From: Candidatus Alistipes intestinigallinarum
Lineage (GTDB): Bacteria; Bacteroidota; Bacteroidia; Bacteroidales; Rikenellaceae
Assembly (NCBI GenBank): GCA_019115745.1
Contig: DXDA01000064.1
Coordinates: 1 to 56,566, forward strand
Length of the DNA stretch: 56,566 nt
Reading direction: 5' to 3'
Shown: positions 46,477 to 54,872 of the stretch, piece by piece
How positions within the stretch are numbered: the first letter of the stretch is position 1
Layout of the letters: each line of letters opens with the position of its first letter
Position numbers and translations under genes: made by a program
The notes under the pieces: model-generated
The model's database searches: none
What the model saw: only the letters and a program-made list of their open reading frames with translations
Told to the model about the DNA's origin: nothing

Positions 46477-47228
46477 TTTACCTGAAGTAAAGATTCGATC
46501 AAAGGCTCCAGATCATTGAGCCGGAGCATGTTCGCGGCGTCGCTCAGCCCCCGGTCCGGATCGGGATGCACCTCGAAGAAGAAGCCGTTGGCGCCGAACG
46601 CCCGGGCGGCATGGGCCATCGCCGGAACGAATTCGCGGTTGCCGCCCGTCTTGCCACCCGCAGCCCCCGGGCGCTGGACCGAGTGGGTGCAGTCCATGAT
46701 GACCGTCGGGGCGATCTTCAGCATGTCGGGGATGTTGCGGAAGTCGACCACCAGGTTGTTGTAACCGAACGAATTGCCGCGTTCGGTGAGCCACACCTCC
46801 CGGGCGCCCGCCTCGCAAGCCTTTTCGTAGGGGTATTGCATGTCGACTCCCGAAAGGAACTGCGCCTTCTTGATGTTCACCGTCCGGCCCGTCTTCGCCG
46901 CAGCCACCACCAGGTCGGTCTGACGGCACAGGAACGCCGGAATCTGGATCACGTCGACCACTTCGCCCACCGGCGCGGCCTGCCACGACTCGTGGATGTC
47001 CGTCAGGAGCTTCAGCCCCCATTTCGCCCGCACGTCCGCCAGCATCTGCAGGCCCCGTTCGAGCCCCGGGCCGCGGAACGACGCGATCGACGTCCGGTTG
47101 GCCTTGTCGAACGACGCCTTGAAGATGATCTCCGTGCCAAGGCGGCGGTTGATTGCCACCAGGCGTTCGGCCACCGTATCCAACAGTTCGGCCGATTCGA
47201 TGACACAGGGTCCGGCAATGAATTTCAT
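46473..47228 (-). CDS. kdsA: 3-deoxy-8-phosphooctulonate synthase
   Basis: Condenses phosphoenolpyruvate and arabinose 5-phosphate to Kdo 8-phosphate (known). The 251-residue barrel shows 'MKFIAGPCVIES', 'FKASFDKANRTSIASFRGPG', 'IQIPAFLCRQTDLVVAAAKT' and 'DCTHSVQRPG', all typical of KdsA (seen in parts). It is slightly short against 270-280. It starts 4 bp after the kdsB stop and overlaps kdsD. Confidence 0.96.
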   Translation of the reverse strand: MKFIAGPCVIESAELLDTVAERLVAINRRLGTEIIFKASFDKANRTSIASFRGPGLERGLQMLADVRAKWGLKLLTDIHESWQAAPVGEVVDVIQIPAFLCRQTDLVVAAAKTGRTVNIKKAQFLSGVDMQYPYEKACEAGAREVWLTERGNSFGYNNLVVDFRNIPDMLKIAPTVIMDCTHSVQRPGAAGGKTGGNREFVPAMAHAARAFGANGFFFEVHPDPDRGLSDAANMLRLNDLEPLIESLLQVK

Positions 47229-47232
47229 AGCT

Positions 47233-48003
47233 TTAGCGGTTGAATTCGGGATGTTGTTTCAGGAACGCTTCGGCACGCGTCAGATCCTCCGGGGTGTCGA
47301 TCCCCACGGTCTCGGCATCCGTAATGCCCACGCCGATCCGGAAGCCGTTCTCCAGCCACCGCAGTTGTTCGAGCGATTCAGCCTCTTCGAGCGGCGATTG
47401 CGGCAATGCCGTCACCTTGCGCAGCACCTCCGAACGGAATGCGTAAATGCCGATGTGTTTGTAGAAGGTGTGTTTCGACAGCCACTCCTCGCGCGGGACA
47501 CTCCGCAGGTAGGGGATCACCGAACGCGAAAAATACAACGCACACGACTCGCCGTCGAGCACCACCTTCGGGGAGTTGGGGTTTTCGAGAGCGGCAAGTC
47601 CGTCGCTCTCCGAGAAGGGTTTTACCAGCGTGGCAATGTCGGTCGCGGGGTTTTCGAAACAGCGTCTCAACGCTTCGAGCTGTTCGCGGCGGATGAAGGG
47701 TTCGTCGCCCTGCACGTTGACCACCACGTCGTACTCCCGGCCCTGTTTGTCGTAGGCCTCCCGGCAGCGGTCCGTGCCGCTGCGGTGCGCCGTCGAGGTC
47801 ATCTCGACCTTCCCGCCGAATGCCCGCACGGCCTCGTAGATCCGCTCGTCATCCGTAGCCACCACAGCGTCGTCCAGCACCCCGGCGACCTGTTCGTAGA
47901 CCCGCTGGATCACGGGTTTGCCGCCCAGCATGGCCAGCGGCTTGGCCGGGAAGCGTGTCGACGCATAGCGCGCCGGAATAATTGCGATAAATGTCAAAGG
48001 CAT
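47233..48003 (-). CDS. kdsB: CMP-Kdo synthetase
   Basis: Activates Kdo with CTP for addition to lipid A (known). At 256 residues it fits the family. Seen: '[20 protein letters not shown]', '[16 protein letters not shown]', '[18 protein letters not shown]', '[10 protein letters not shown]' and '[10 protein letters not shown]'. It is first of the operon kdsB-kdsA-kdsD, with a weak -7 element 9 nt before its ATG. KdsC, the phosphatase between KdsA and KdsB steps, is missing from the operon. Confidence 0.97.
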   Translation of the reverse strand: MPLTFIAIIPARYASTRFPAKPLAMLGGKPVIQRVYEQVAGVLDDAVVATDDERIYEAVRAFGGKVEMTSTAHRSGTDRCREAYDKQGREYDVVVNVQGDEPFIRREQLEALRRCFENPATDIATLVKPFSESDGLAALENPNSPKVVLDGESCALYFSRSVIPYLRSVPREEWLSKHTFYKHIGIYAFRSEVLRKVTALPQSPLEEAESLEQLRWLENGFRIGVGITDAETVGIDTPEDLTRAEAFLKQHPEFNR

Positions 48004-48012
48004 GGTTAATTA

Positions 48013-48020
48013 CAAATATC
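48013..48020 (-). promoter_or_regulatory. Possible kdsB -7 element
   Basis: GATATTTG on the minus strand, one mismatch to TAnnTTTG, ends 9 nt before the kdsB start. Confidence 0.45.
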
Positions 48021-48067
48021 CTTTAAAATTACTTTTTCAGAGCAACACGCTCTCGACCGCTGTTGCT

Positions 48068-48129
48068 CGCGGCCCGAGGCCGCGTATTCAAATCTACCCT
48101 CCCCTAAATCCCCTCCGCGGAGGGGACTT
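48068..48129. repeat. Two-hairpin interspersed repeat, copy B
   Basis: Hairpin 1 is CGCGGCC-CGA-GGCCGCG (one pair longer than in copy A through compensating changes). The linker AAATCTACCCTCCCCTAAAT and palindrome CCCCTCCGCGGAGGGG are the same as in copy A at 43101-43162. It lies between kdsB and a GNAT gene. Confidence 0.85.
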
Positions 48130-48179
48130 TATGGAGCCCGTTTTCACGGAATCGGAGAATCCATCTTTCCGGAACGCCG

Positions 48180-48737
48180 TTATCTTACGACCGATTCCGG
48201 GCAATCCAGCCGTTTGCTCATCTTATAGTTCGTCAGCCACAAACGGTTAGCCTGCTGTCGTTGTTTTCCGTCCACCCGGAACCCCTGCCGTTCGAAGAAG
48301 CCTCGCGCCGTTTCACTCACCTCCGACGTAATCCGCCCGGCGCCCGCTTCGCGGGCAAACCGCTCAACCGTCTCATAAAGAGCCGACGCCACACCGCACC
48401 GCTGCCACTCCCGATGGACGAACAGCGCGTGCATGTAGCCCGTTTCGTCGATCGAAGCAAACCCCGTCATCTCCGCTTCGGGATTTTCAGCCACGAAATA
48501 GTGCTGCCGGGCAAACAACTCCTCCCAATGTCGCGGATCGTCACCGCACGAAGCCCAGTCGGCAACCTCCTCAGCCGTATAATGCTGTCGGTTGACCGCC
48601 AGCACCGTCTCCCGAAAGAGGCATTGCATCGCGGGGATGTCGGAAAATCGTGCGGGACGAATTTGGAACCGGGTTTTCACAACGTCTGTCTTATATTCAC
48701 TTACCGTATCCGGCGATGGAGGCTCTGAAATGCTCAC
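48180..48737 (-). CDS. GNAT-family N-acetyltransferase
   Basis: Acetyl-CoA-dependent transferase of 185 residues from a GTG at 48737; a GTG at 48680 would give 166 residues and a more usual N-terminus just before 'FQIRPARFSDIPAMQ'. Seen: 'HYTAEEVADWA', 'HALFVHREWQRCGVASALYE' with the acetyl-CoA loop, and 'SEVSETARGFFERQGFRV'. Substrate unknown. It lies 31 bp downstream of lon on the same strand and may be read through from lon. Confidence 0.85.
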   Translation of the reverse strand: MSISEPPSPDTVSEYKTDVVKTRFQIRPARFSDIPAMQCLFRETVLAVNRQHYTAEEVADWASCGDDPRHWEELFARQHYFVAENPEAEMTGFASIDETGYMHALFVHREWQRCGVASALYETVERFAREAGAGRITSEVSETARGFFERQGFRVDGKQRQQANRLWLTNYKMSKRLDCPESVVR

Positions 48738-48768
48738 TTCAAATGCTCACACCTCCCCTTCCGGAAGG

Positions 48769-51198
48769 CTACTCCAGCGCCAGCTTCAGCACCTCGTCGT
48801 TCGTCCGCACGTAGTGGAACGTCAGCCCCTCTACGTACTCCGCCTTAATCTCCGCAATGTCCTTGCGGTTCTCTTCCGAAAGGATCAGTTCCGTAATGCC
48901 GGCCCGTTTGGCCGCCAGAATCTTCTCCTTCACGCCACCGACCGGCATCACACGGCCCCGCAGCGTCGTCTCGCCCGTCATGGCGATCCGCTCCTTCACC
49001 TTCCGGCCCGTATAGGTCGAGACAATCGACGTCACCATCGTAATGCCCGCCGAGGGGCCGTCCTTCGGAATCGCACCCTCCGGAACGTGGATGTTGATGT
49101 CGTTCGTTTCGAACAGCTTCGGATCGATACCCAACTCCTTATAGTGGGCCATGACCCACTCGTGCGCAATCGTCGCCGACTCCTTCATCACGTCACCCAG
49201 GTTGCCCGTCAGGCTGATCTTGCCCTTGCCCGGCGTCAGGCACGACTCGATGTAGAGGATGTCGCCCCCGACCTCGGTCCACGCCAGACCCGTCACAACA
49301 CCCGTCATGCCGCCCACCTCGTACTCTTCACGCAGGAATTTCGGCATTCCGAGAATCTTTTCCAGGTCCCTCTTCGTGATCTCCGGGGCGAACGTCTCGT
49401 CGAAGGCGATCTGCTTGGCACGCGCCCGCGCAATCTTCGCCAGGTGCTTGTCCAGCGAACGCACTCCCGCCTCGCGCGTATAGCACGAGATGATCTCCTC
49501 GACCACCTCCGGCGTCAGGGTCATCTCCTGCTCCTTGATTCCGTGGGCCTCACGCTGCTTCGGAAGCAGGTGGTCCAGCGCAATGCGCACCTTCTCCTCC
49601 ACGAGATAGCCCGGGATGTTGATCATCTCCATCCGGTCGCGCAGCGCCGGGGCGATATTCCCCACGTTGTTCGCCGTGGCGATGAACAGCACCTTCGACA
49701 AGTCGTACTCCATGTCGATGTAGTTGTCGTGGAAGGTCGTGTTCTGCTCCGGGTCGAGCACTTCGAGCAGCGCGCTCGACGGGTCCCCGTGGTTCGAGAC
49801 CGTCACCTTGTCCACCTCGTCGAGAATGATCACCGGATTCGACGACCCGCAGCGTTTGATCGTCTGGATGATCCGCCCCGGCATCGCACCGATGTAGGTG
49901 CGGCGGTGTCCGCGGATCTCCGACTCGTCGTGCAGGCCGCCCAGCGAGATGCGCCCGAACTTCCGGCCCAAAGCCGTGGCCACCGACTTGCCCAGCGACG
50001 TCTTGCCCACGCCCGGAGGGCCGTAGAGGCAGAGAATCGGCGATTTCAGGTCGCCCTTCAGCTTGATCACCGCCAGGTGTTCGAGGATCCGCTCCTTTAC
50101 CTCGTCGAGTCCGAAGTGGTCGTGGTCCAACTGTTCGCGGGCACACTTCAAGTCGAGGTTGTCCTTCGTGACGTCGTTCCACGGCAACTCCAGCAGCAGT
50201 TGCAGATAGGTCATCTGCACCGAATACTCCGCCACCGCGGGATTCAGCCGCTCGACCTTCTGCACCTCCTTCTCGAAGGTCTCGGCGACCTCCTTCGGCC
50301 AGTTCTTCTTCTTGGCATCCTCGCGCAGCTTCTCGATGTCGGCATCCGCGCCGTCGCCCAGTTCATCCTGGATCGTGCGCATCTGCTGCTGCAGATAGTA
50401 GTCACGCTGCTGCTTGTCGATCTCCTGCTTGACGCGCTCCTGGATCTGGCTCTTCAGTTCGGCCAGTTGCTGTTCGCGGATCAGGATCTCCAGCAGCTTG
50501 CGCGCCCGGGCCAGCAGACCCGGAGCTTCGAGCAGCGACTGACGGTCCTCGTCCGTGAGCTCCATGTTCGAGCAGATGAAGTTGATGATCCCCCGTTTCG
50601 AGTCGATGTTCTTGATGGCGAAGGCCGCCTCCTTGGGCATCGACGGCGAGACGTTGATGATGTTCAGCGCCACGTCACGGATCGAGTCCACCAGCGCCTC
50701 GAACTCGATGCTCTTCACATCGGGCGACGAGTCGCGCAGGGCAACCACCCGCGCCTTGAAATAGGGTTCCGTAGCGATATATTCCGTGATTTCGATCTTC
50801 TCCAGGCCGTTCAGGATCACCGTCAGGTTGCCGTTCGGCATCTCCAGGATCTTGATGATCCGAGCCGCCGTGCCGACCTTGTACATGTCGTCCGGCGAGG
50901 GGTCCTCCACCTCGCTCTCGCGCTGCAGCACGGCGCCCAGCATTCCGCCCTCGGCATTCACCGCGCGAACCAGCGAAATACTCTTGTCTCGCCCCACCGT
51001 AATGGGCGTGATGGCTCCCGGAAAGAGCACCGACGACCGCAGGGTCAGGATCGGAATGATTTCGGGGACTTCGACCTCCTCGACCGGTTCGTCACCGCCC
51101 GTCACGATCGGAATCACGCGGTGTTTGCCGTCGAGAAGCTCCGGGACGAGGTTCATGTCGTCCACTTCTACGGTTTCAATTTTATCTTTTTTGCTCAT
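48769..51198 (-). CDS. lon: ATP-dependent protease Lon
   Basis: Cytoplasmic AAA+ serine protease for damaged and regulatory proteins (known). The 809 residues match LonA: N-terminal substrate domain (about 45-245), coiled coil (about 245-310), Walker A 'GPPGVGKT' at 393-400, Walker B 'VIILDEVDKV', and the Ser716-Lys dyad, Ser in 'KDGPSAGITM' with Lys about 43 residues on in 'VGGVKEKILAA' (seen). An acidic N-terminal extension precedes the domain. It has its own promoter, divergent from valS. Confidence 0.98.
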   Translation of the reverse strand: MSKKDKIETVEVDDMNLVPELLDGKHRVIPIVTGGDEPVEEVEVPEIIPILTLRSSVLFPGAITPITVGRDKSISLVRAVNAEGGMLGAVLQRESEVEDPSPDDMYKVGTAARIIKILEMPNGNLTVILNGLEKIEITEYIATEPYFKARVVALRDSSPDVKSIEFEALVDSIRDVALNIINVSPSMPKEAAFAIKNIDSKRGIINFICSNMELTDEDRQSLLEAPGLLARARKLLEILIREQQLAELKSQIQERVKQEIDKQQRDYYLQQQMRTIQDELGDGADADIEKLREDAKKKNWPKEVAETFEKEVQKVERLNPAVAEYSVQMTYLQLLLELPWNDVTKDNLDLKCAREQLDHDHFGLDEVKERILEHLAVIKLKGDLKSPILCLYGPPGVGKTSLGKSVATALGRKFGRISLGGLHDESEIRGHRRTYIGAMPGRIIQTIKRCGSSNPVIILDEVDKVTVSNHGDPSSALLEVLDPEQNTTFHDNYIDMEYDLSKVLFIATANNVGNIAPALRDRMEMINIPGYLVEEKVRIALDHLLPKQREAHGIKEQEMTLTPEVVEEIISCYTREAGVRSLDKHLAKIARARAKQIAFDETFAPEITKRDLEKILGMPKFLREEYEVGGMTGVVTGLAWTEVGGDILYIESCLTPGKGKISLTGNLGDVMKESATIAHEWVMAHYKELGIDPKLFETNDINIHVPEGAIPKDGPSAGITMVTSIVSTYTGRKVKERIAMTGETTLRGRVMPVGGVKEKILAAKRAGITELILSEENRKDIAEIKAEYVEGLTFHYVRTNDEVLKLALE

Positions 51199-51219
51199 AA
51201 TATCCTATATATAATGTTG

Positions 51220-51227
51220 CAAAGGTA
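51220..51227 (-). promoter_or_regulatory. lon -7 promoter element
   Basis: TACCTTTG on the minus strand, 21 nt before the lon ATG. I could not recognise a heat-shock-type element. Confidence 0.75.
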
Positions 51228-51270
51228 ACGTTTTTTCGCTGATTTTATTTCATCTTTGACAGAATGTTAA

Positions 51271-51278
51271 TAACTTTG
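51271..51278 (+). promoter_or_regulatory. valS -7 promoter element
   Basis: TAACTTTG, 35 nt before the valS ATG. Confidence 0.75.
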
Positions 51279-51313
51279 CGCTTCCGAAAAACCTGTTAAA
51301 TCTCATACGCGCC

Positions 51314-53941
51314 ATGCAAATCGCTGACAAATACGCTCCGCAGCAAATCGAAGCCAAATGGTACGAATACTGGATCGGCCACAAGCTGTTCCACTCGGAA
51401 CCCGATGAACGCGAACCCTATACGATCGTCATCCCGCCCCCCAACGTCACCGGAATGCTCCACATGGGGCACATGCTCAACAATACCCTGCAGGATGTCC
51501 TCGTGCGCCGCGCCCGCATGTCCGGCAAGAACGCCTGCTGGGTCCCCGGCATGGACCACGCCTCGATCGCCACGGAGGCAAAGGTCGTTGCCATGCTCCG
51601 CGAAAAGGGGATCGAGAAATCGTCGCTCACCCGCGAGGAGTTCCTGAAATACGCCTGGGAGTGGAAGGAGAAGTACGGCGGCGTCATCCTCCAGCAGCTC
51701 CGCAAGCTCGGCGCCTCGTGCGACTGGGACCGCACCTGCTTCACCATGGACGACACCCGCACCGAAAGCGTCCTGCGCGTCTTCTGCGACCTCTACGACA
51801 AGGGCAAGATCTACCGCGGCGTGCGCATGGTCAACTGGGACCCCGCCGCACAGACCGCCCTCTCCGACGAGGAGGTTGTCTTCAAGGAGTCCCACGGCAA
51901 GCTCTACTACCTGCGCTACAAGGTCGAGGGTTCGGACCGCACGATCATCGTCGCAACGACCCGTCCCGAGACCATTCTCGGCGATACGGCCCTCTGCGTC
52001 AACCCCGAAGACCCGCGCTATCAGGACCTCCCGGCCGATGCCCGCGTCATCGTGCCGCTGGTCGGGCGCTCGATCCCCGTCATCCGCGACACCTACGTCG
52101 ACATCGAGTTCGGTACCGGTGCCCTGAAGGTCACCCCGGCCCACGACGTCAACGACTACATGCTCGGTGAAAAATACGGCCTGGAGACCATCGACATCTT
52201 CAACGACGACGGCACGATCAACGATAAGGTCGGCATGTACGTCGGCCAGGACCGTTTCGACGTCCGCCGTCAGATCGAAAAGGACCTCGATGCCGCCGGG
52301 CTGCTCGAAAAGGTCGAAGAGTATACGAACAACGTCGGCTATTCGGAGCGCACGGGCGTGGCCATCGAACCGAAACTCTCGATGCAGTGGTTCCTCTCGA
52401 TGAAGGAGCTCGCAGAGCCCGCCACCAAGGCCGTCCTGGAGGATGCCATCCGCTTCGTGCCCGAGAAGTACAAGAACACCTACCGCTATTGGATGGAGAA
52501 CATCAAGGACTGGTGCATCTCGCGTCAGTTGTGGTGGGGTCAGCGCATCCCGGCGTGGTATCTGCCCAAGGGCGGATTCGTCGTCGCCCCGACGCCCGAA
52601 GAGGCGCTCGAAAAGGCCCGCGCAAAGGCCGGCGACCCGACGTTGCAGCTCGCCGATCTGCGGCAGGATGAGGATGTGCTCGACACGTGGTTCTCGTCGT
52701 GGCTGTGGCCCATCTCCGTGTTCGACGGAATCCGCAACCCCCGCAACCCCCAGATCGAATACTACTACCCCACGAACGACCTGGTCACCGGACCCGACAT
52801 CATCTTCTTCTGGGTCGCCCGCATGATCATGGCCGGGTATGAATACCGGCAGGACAAGCCCTTCGCCAACGTCTACTTCACGGGTATCGTCCGCGACAAG
52901 ATCGGCCGCAAGATGTCCAAGCAGTTGGGCAACTCCCCCGACCCGCTCGACCTGATCGCCCAGTACGGCGCCGACGGCGTCCGCATGGCGATGCTCATCA
53001 GTTCGTCGGCCGGAAACGACGTGATGTTCGACGAGGCGCTCTGCGAACAGGGCCGCAACTTCGGAAACAAGATCTGGAACGCCTTCCGACTGGTCAACGG
53101 CTGGTCGGTCGACCCGGCCGCACAGCAGGGCGAGAACAACCGTCTGGCCGTGGCGTGGTTCGAGCAGGCTTTGAGCCGCTCGCTGCGCCAGATCGACGAG
53201 GACTTCAAGAGCTACCGCATCTCCGAGGCCTTCAAGGAGGTATACCGCCTCTTCTGGGACGACTTCTCGAGCCTCTACCTCGAAATGGTCAAGCCCGCCT
53301 TCGGACAGCCGATCGACGCCCCCACGCTCGATGCCACGAAGGGGTATTTCGATGCCCTGATGCGCGTGCTGCACCCCTTCATGCCCTTCGTCACGGAGGA
53401 GATCTGGCAGGCCATCGCCCCGCGCAGCGAGGGTGAGTCGATCTGCGTGGCGCAGATGCCGCAGCCCGCAGCCGAGGATGCCGCCCTGCTGGCCCGCTTC
53501 GAGCTCGTCAAGGAGATCGTCTCCTCGGTGCGCAACATCCGCAACCAGAAGAACCTCCCCCAGAAGGAGGCCCTCACGCTCCACGTCATCGCCGACGAGA
53601 ACTATCCCGCGGAGTTCGCACCCGTCATCACGAAGATGGCCAACCTCGCCTCGATCGAGTGCGTCGCGGAGAAGGATCCCGCCGCTGCGGCCTTCCTCGT
53701 CAAAACGACCCAGTATTTCGTGCCGCTGGCCGGGAAGATCGACACCCAGGCCGAGATCAAGAAGCTCTCGGACGACCTGAAATACTACGAGGGATTCCTC
53801 GCTTCGGTGATGAAGAAGCTCTCGAACGAGCGCTTCGTACAGTCGGCGCCCGAGAAGGTTGTCGCCAACGAGCGCGCCAAGCAGGCCGATGCCGAAGCCA
53901 AGATCGCCGCACTCAAGGAGCAGCTCGCTGCGCTGAAATAG
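51314..53941 (+). CDS. valS: Valyl-tRNA synthetase
   Basis: Charges tRNA-Val (known). The 875-residue class I enzyme has 'HMGH' at 50-53 ('[14 protein letters not shown]'), the editing domain, the KMSKS variant 'KMSKQ' at 533-537 in '[17 protein letters not shown]', the anticodon-binding domain and a C-terminal coiled coil (about 805-875) (seen). The [10 protein letters not shown] run separates ValS and IleS families and supports ValS. Its own promoter is divergent from lon. Confidence 0.97.
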   Translation: MQIADKYAPQQIEAKWYEYWIGHKLFHSEPDEREPYTIVIPPPNVTGMLHMGHMLNNTLQDVLVRRARMSGKNACWVPGMDHASIATEAKVVAMLREKGIEKSSLTREEFLKYAWEWKEKYGGVILQQLRKLGASCDWDRTCFTMDDTRTESVLRVFCDLYDKGKIYRGVRMVNWDPAAQTALSDEEVVFKESHGKLYYLRYKVEGSDRTIIVATTRPETILGDTALCVNPEDPRYQDLPADARVIVPLVGRSIPVIRDTYVDIEFGTGALKVTPAHDVNDYMLGEKYGLETIDIFNDDGTINDKVGMYVGQDRFDVRRQIEKDLDAAGLLEKVEEYTNNVGYSERTGVAIEPKLSMQWFLSMKELAEPATKAVLEDAIRFVPEKYKNTYRYWMENIKDWCISRQLWWGQRIPAWYLPKGGFVVAPTPEEALEKARAKAGDPTLQLADLRQDEDVLDTWFSSWLWPISVFDGIRNPRNPQIEYYYPTNDLVTGPDIIFFWVARMIMAGYEYRQDKPFANVYFTGIVRDKIGRKMSKQLGNSPDPLDLIAQYGADGVRMAMLISSSAGNDVMFDEALCEQGRNFGNKIWNAFRLVNGWSVDPAAQQGENNRLAVAWFEQALSRSLRQIDEDFKSYRISEAFKEVYRLFWDDFSSLYLEMVKPAFGQPIDAPTLDATKGYFDALMRVLHPFMPFVTEEIWQAIAPRSEGESICVAQMPQPAAEDAALLARFELVKEIVSSVRNIRNQKNLPQKEALTLHVIADENYPAEFAPVITKMANLASIECVAEKDPAAAAFLVKTTQYFVPLAGKIDTQAEIKKLSDDLKYYEGFLASVMKKLSNERFVQSAPEKVVANERAKQADAEAKIAALKEQLAALK

Positions 53942-54076
53942 TCGACGGGAGGGCGCCCGAGGAGAGACAAAGGTCCCGCCCGCGGGTGAGAGCGTAAGAG
54001 GGTGAGGGGAAGCCCCGCCCCGAAACTCCGGAACAGCCCGACAACCCGCCCGTCCACCGCCCGATACCCGGACCGA

Positions 54077-54098
54077 CCCCCGCCCCCTGTGGCGGGGG
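54077..54098. terminator. GC hairpin between valS and rnhA
   Basis: CCCCCGCC / GGCGGGGG around CCCTGT, with no T run after it. It could slow read-through from valS. Confidence 0.35.
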
Positions 54099-54131
54099 CC
54101 TGTCGCAAACAGGAATCCGAAAACCCGAAAA

Positions 54132-54590
54132 ATGCCATCCATCACCATCTATACCGACGGCTCGGCCCTCGGGAACCCAGGCCCCGGAGGCTACGGCGTC
54201 GTGCTCCTCTCGGGCCCCTACCGCAAGGAACTCTCGCAGGGTTTCCGCCTGACGACCAACAACCGCATGGAGCTCATGGCCGTCTGCGTCGCCCTCGAAG
54301 CGCTCCGCTTCGAAGGCTCCGACGTCGTCATCTACTCCGACTCGAAGTACGTCGTCGATGCCGTCTCGAAAGGCTGGGTATTCGGCTGGGTGCGCAAGGG
54401 ATTTGCCGGGAAGAAGAACCCCGACCTCTGGATGCGTTTCCTCCGCTCGTACAACCGCCACCAGGTCCGGTTCGTCTGGGTCAAGGGACACGCCGACACC
54501 GTCGAAAACAACCGCTGCGACCAGTTGGCCGTCGCCGCCGCCAACGACCGGGGCCGCTGGATGGAAGATACCGGATATACGCCGGAATAG
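54132..54590 (+). CDS. rnhA: Ribonuclease HI
   Basis: Cuts the RNA strand of RNA-DNA hybrids (known). The 152-residue protein has the four acidic catalytic residues in place: Asp in 'IYTDGSALGNPGPGGYG', Glu in 'TTNNRMELMAV', Asp in 'IYSDSKYVVDAV' and Asp in 'ENNRCDQLAV', with the catalytic-loop His in 'WVKGHADTVEN' (seen). It lies 190 bp after valS with a GC hairpin between; no TAnnTTTG element is clear, so read-through from valS is possible. Confidence 0.96.
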   Translation: MPSITIYTDGSALGNPGPGGYGVVLLSGPYRKELSQGFRLTTNNRMELMAVCVALEALRFEGSDVVIYSDSKYVVDAVSKGWVFGWVRKGFAGKKNPDLWMRFLRSYNRHQVRFVWVKGHADTVENNRCDQLAVAAANDRGRWMEDTGYTPE

Positions 54591-54737
54591 AGGTTCGGGC
54601 GACGGGCAGGGGAAGAGCAGGGGAAGGAAGCACAATGCGGGCAGACTCCCGTTGGCGGAAAATGGTCTTTTTTCGCGCTTAACTCCCATTCATTGCCCGA
54701 TTTTTCGCGCTTTTTTCGCTTTTCGGGTTATTATTCC

Positions 54738-54745
54738 TATATTTG
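54738..54745 (+). promoter_or_regulatory. -7 element of the ABC exporter gene
   Basis: TATATTTG, a full match in an A/T-rich stretch, but 127 nt before the ATG, much farther than the 20-40 nt usual in this window. Confidence 0.65.
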
Positions 54746-54872
54746 CAGGAAATTGATACCGGCCCGGAGCGCTCCAATCTCCCCGAAAACCCCACGTAAC
54801 AGATCGCGGGATTTCGCGGAACCGGAGACGCCGCCCCGGCTGTGAGATTGCGCAACCTCCAAACCTTACGGA

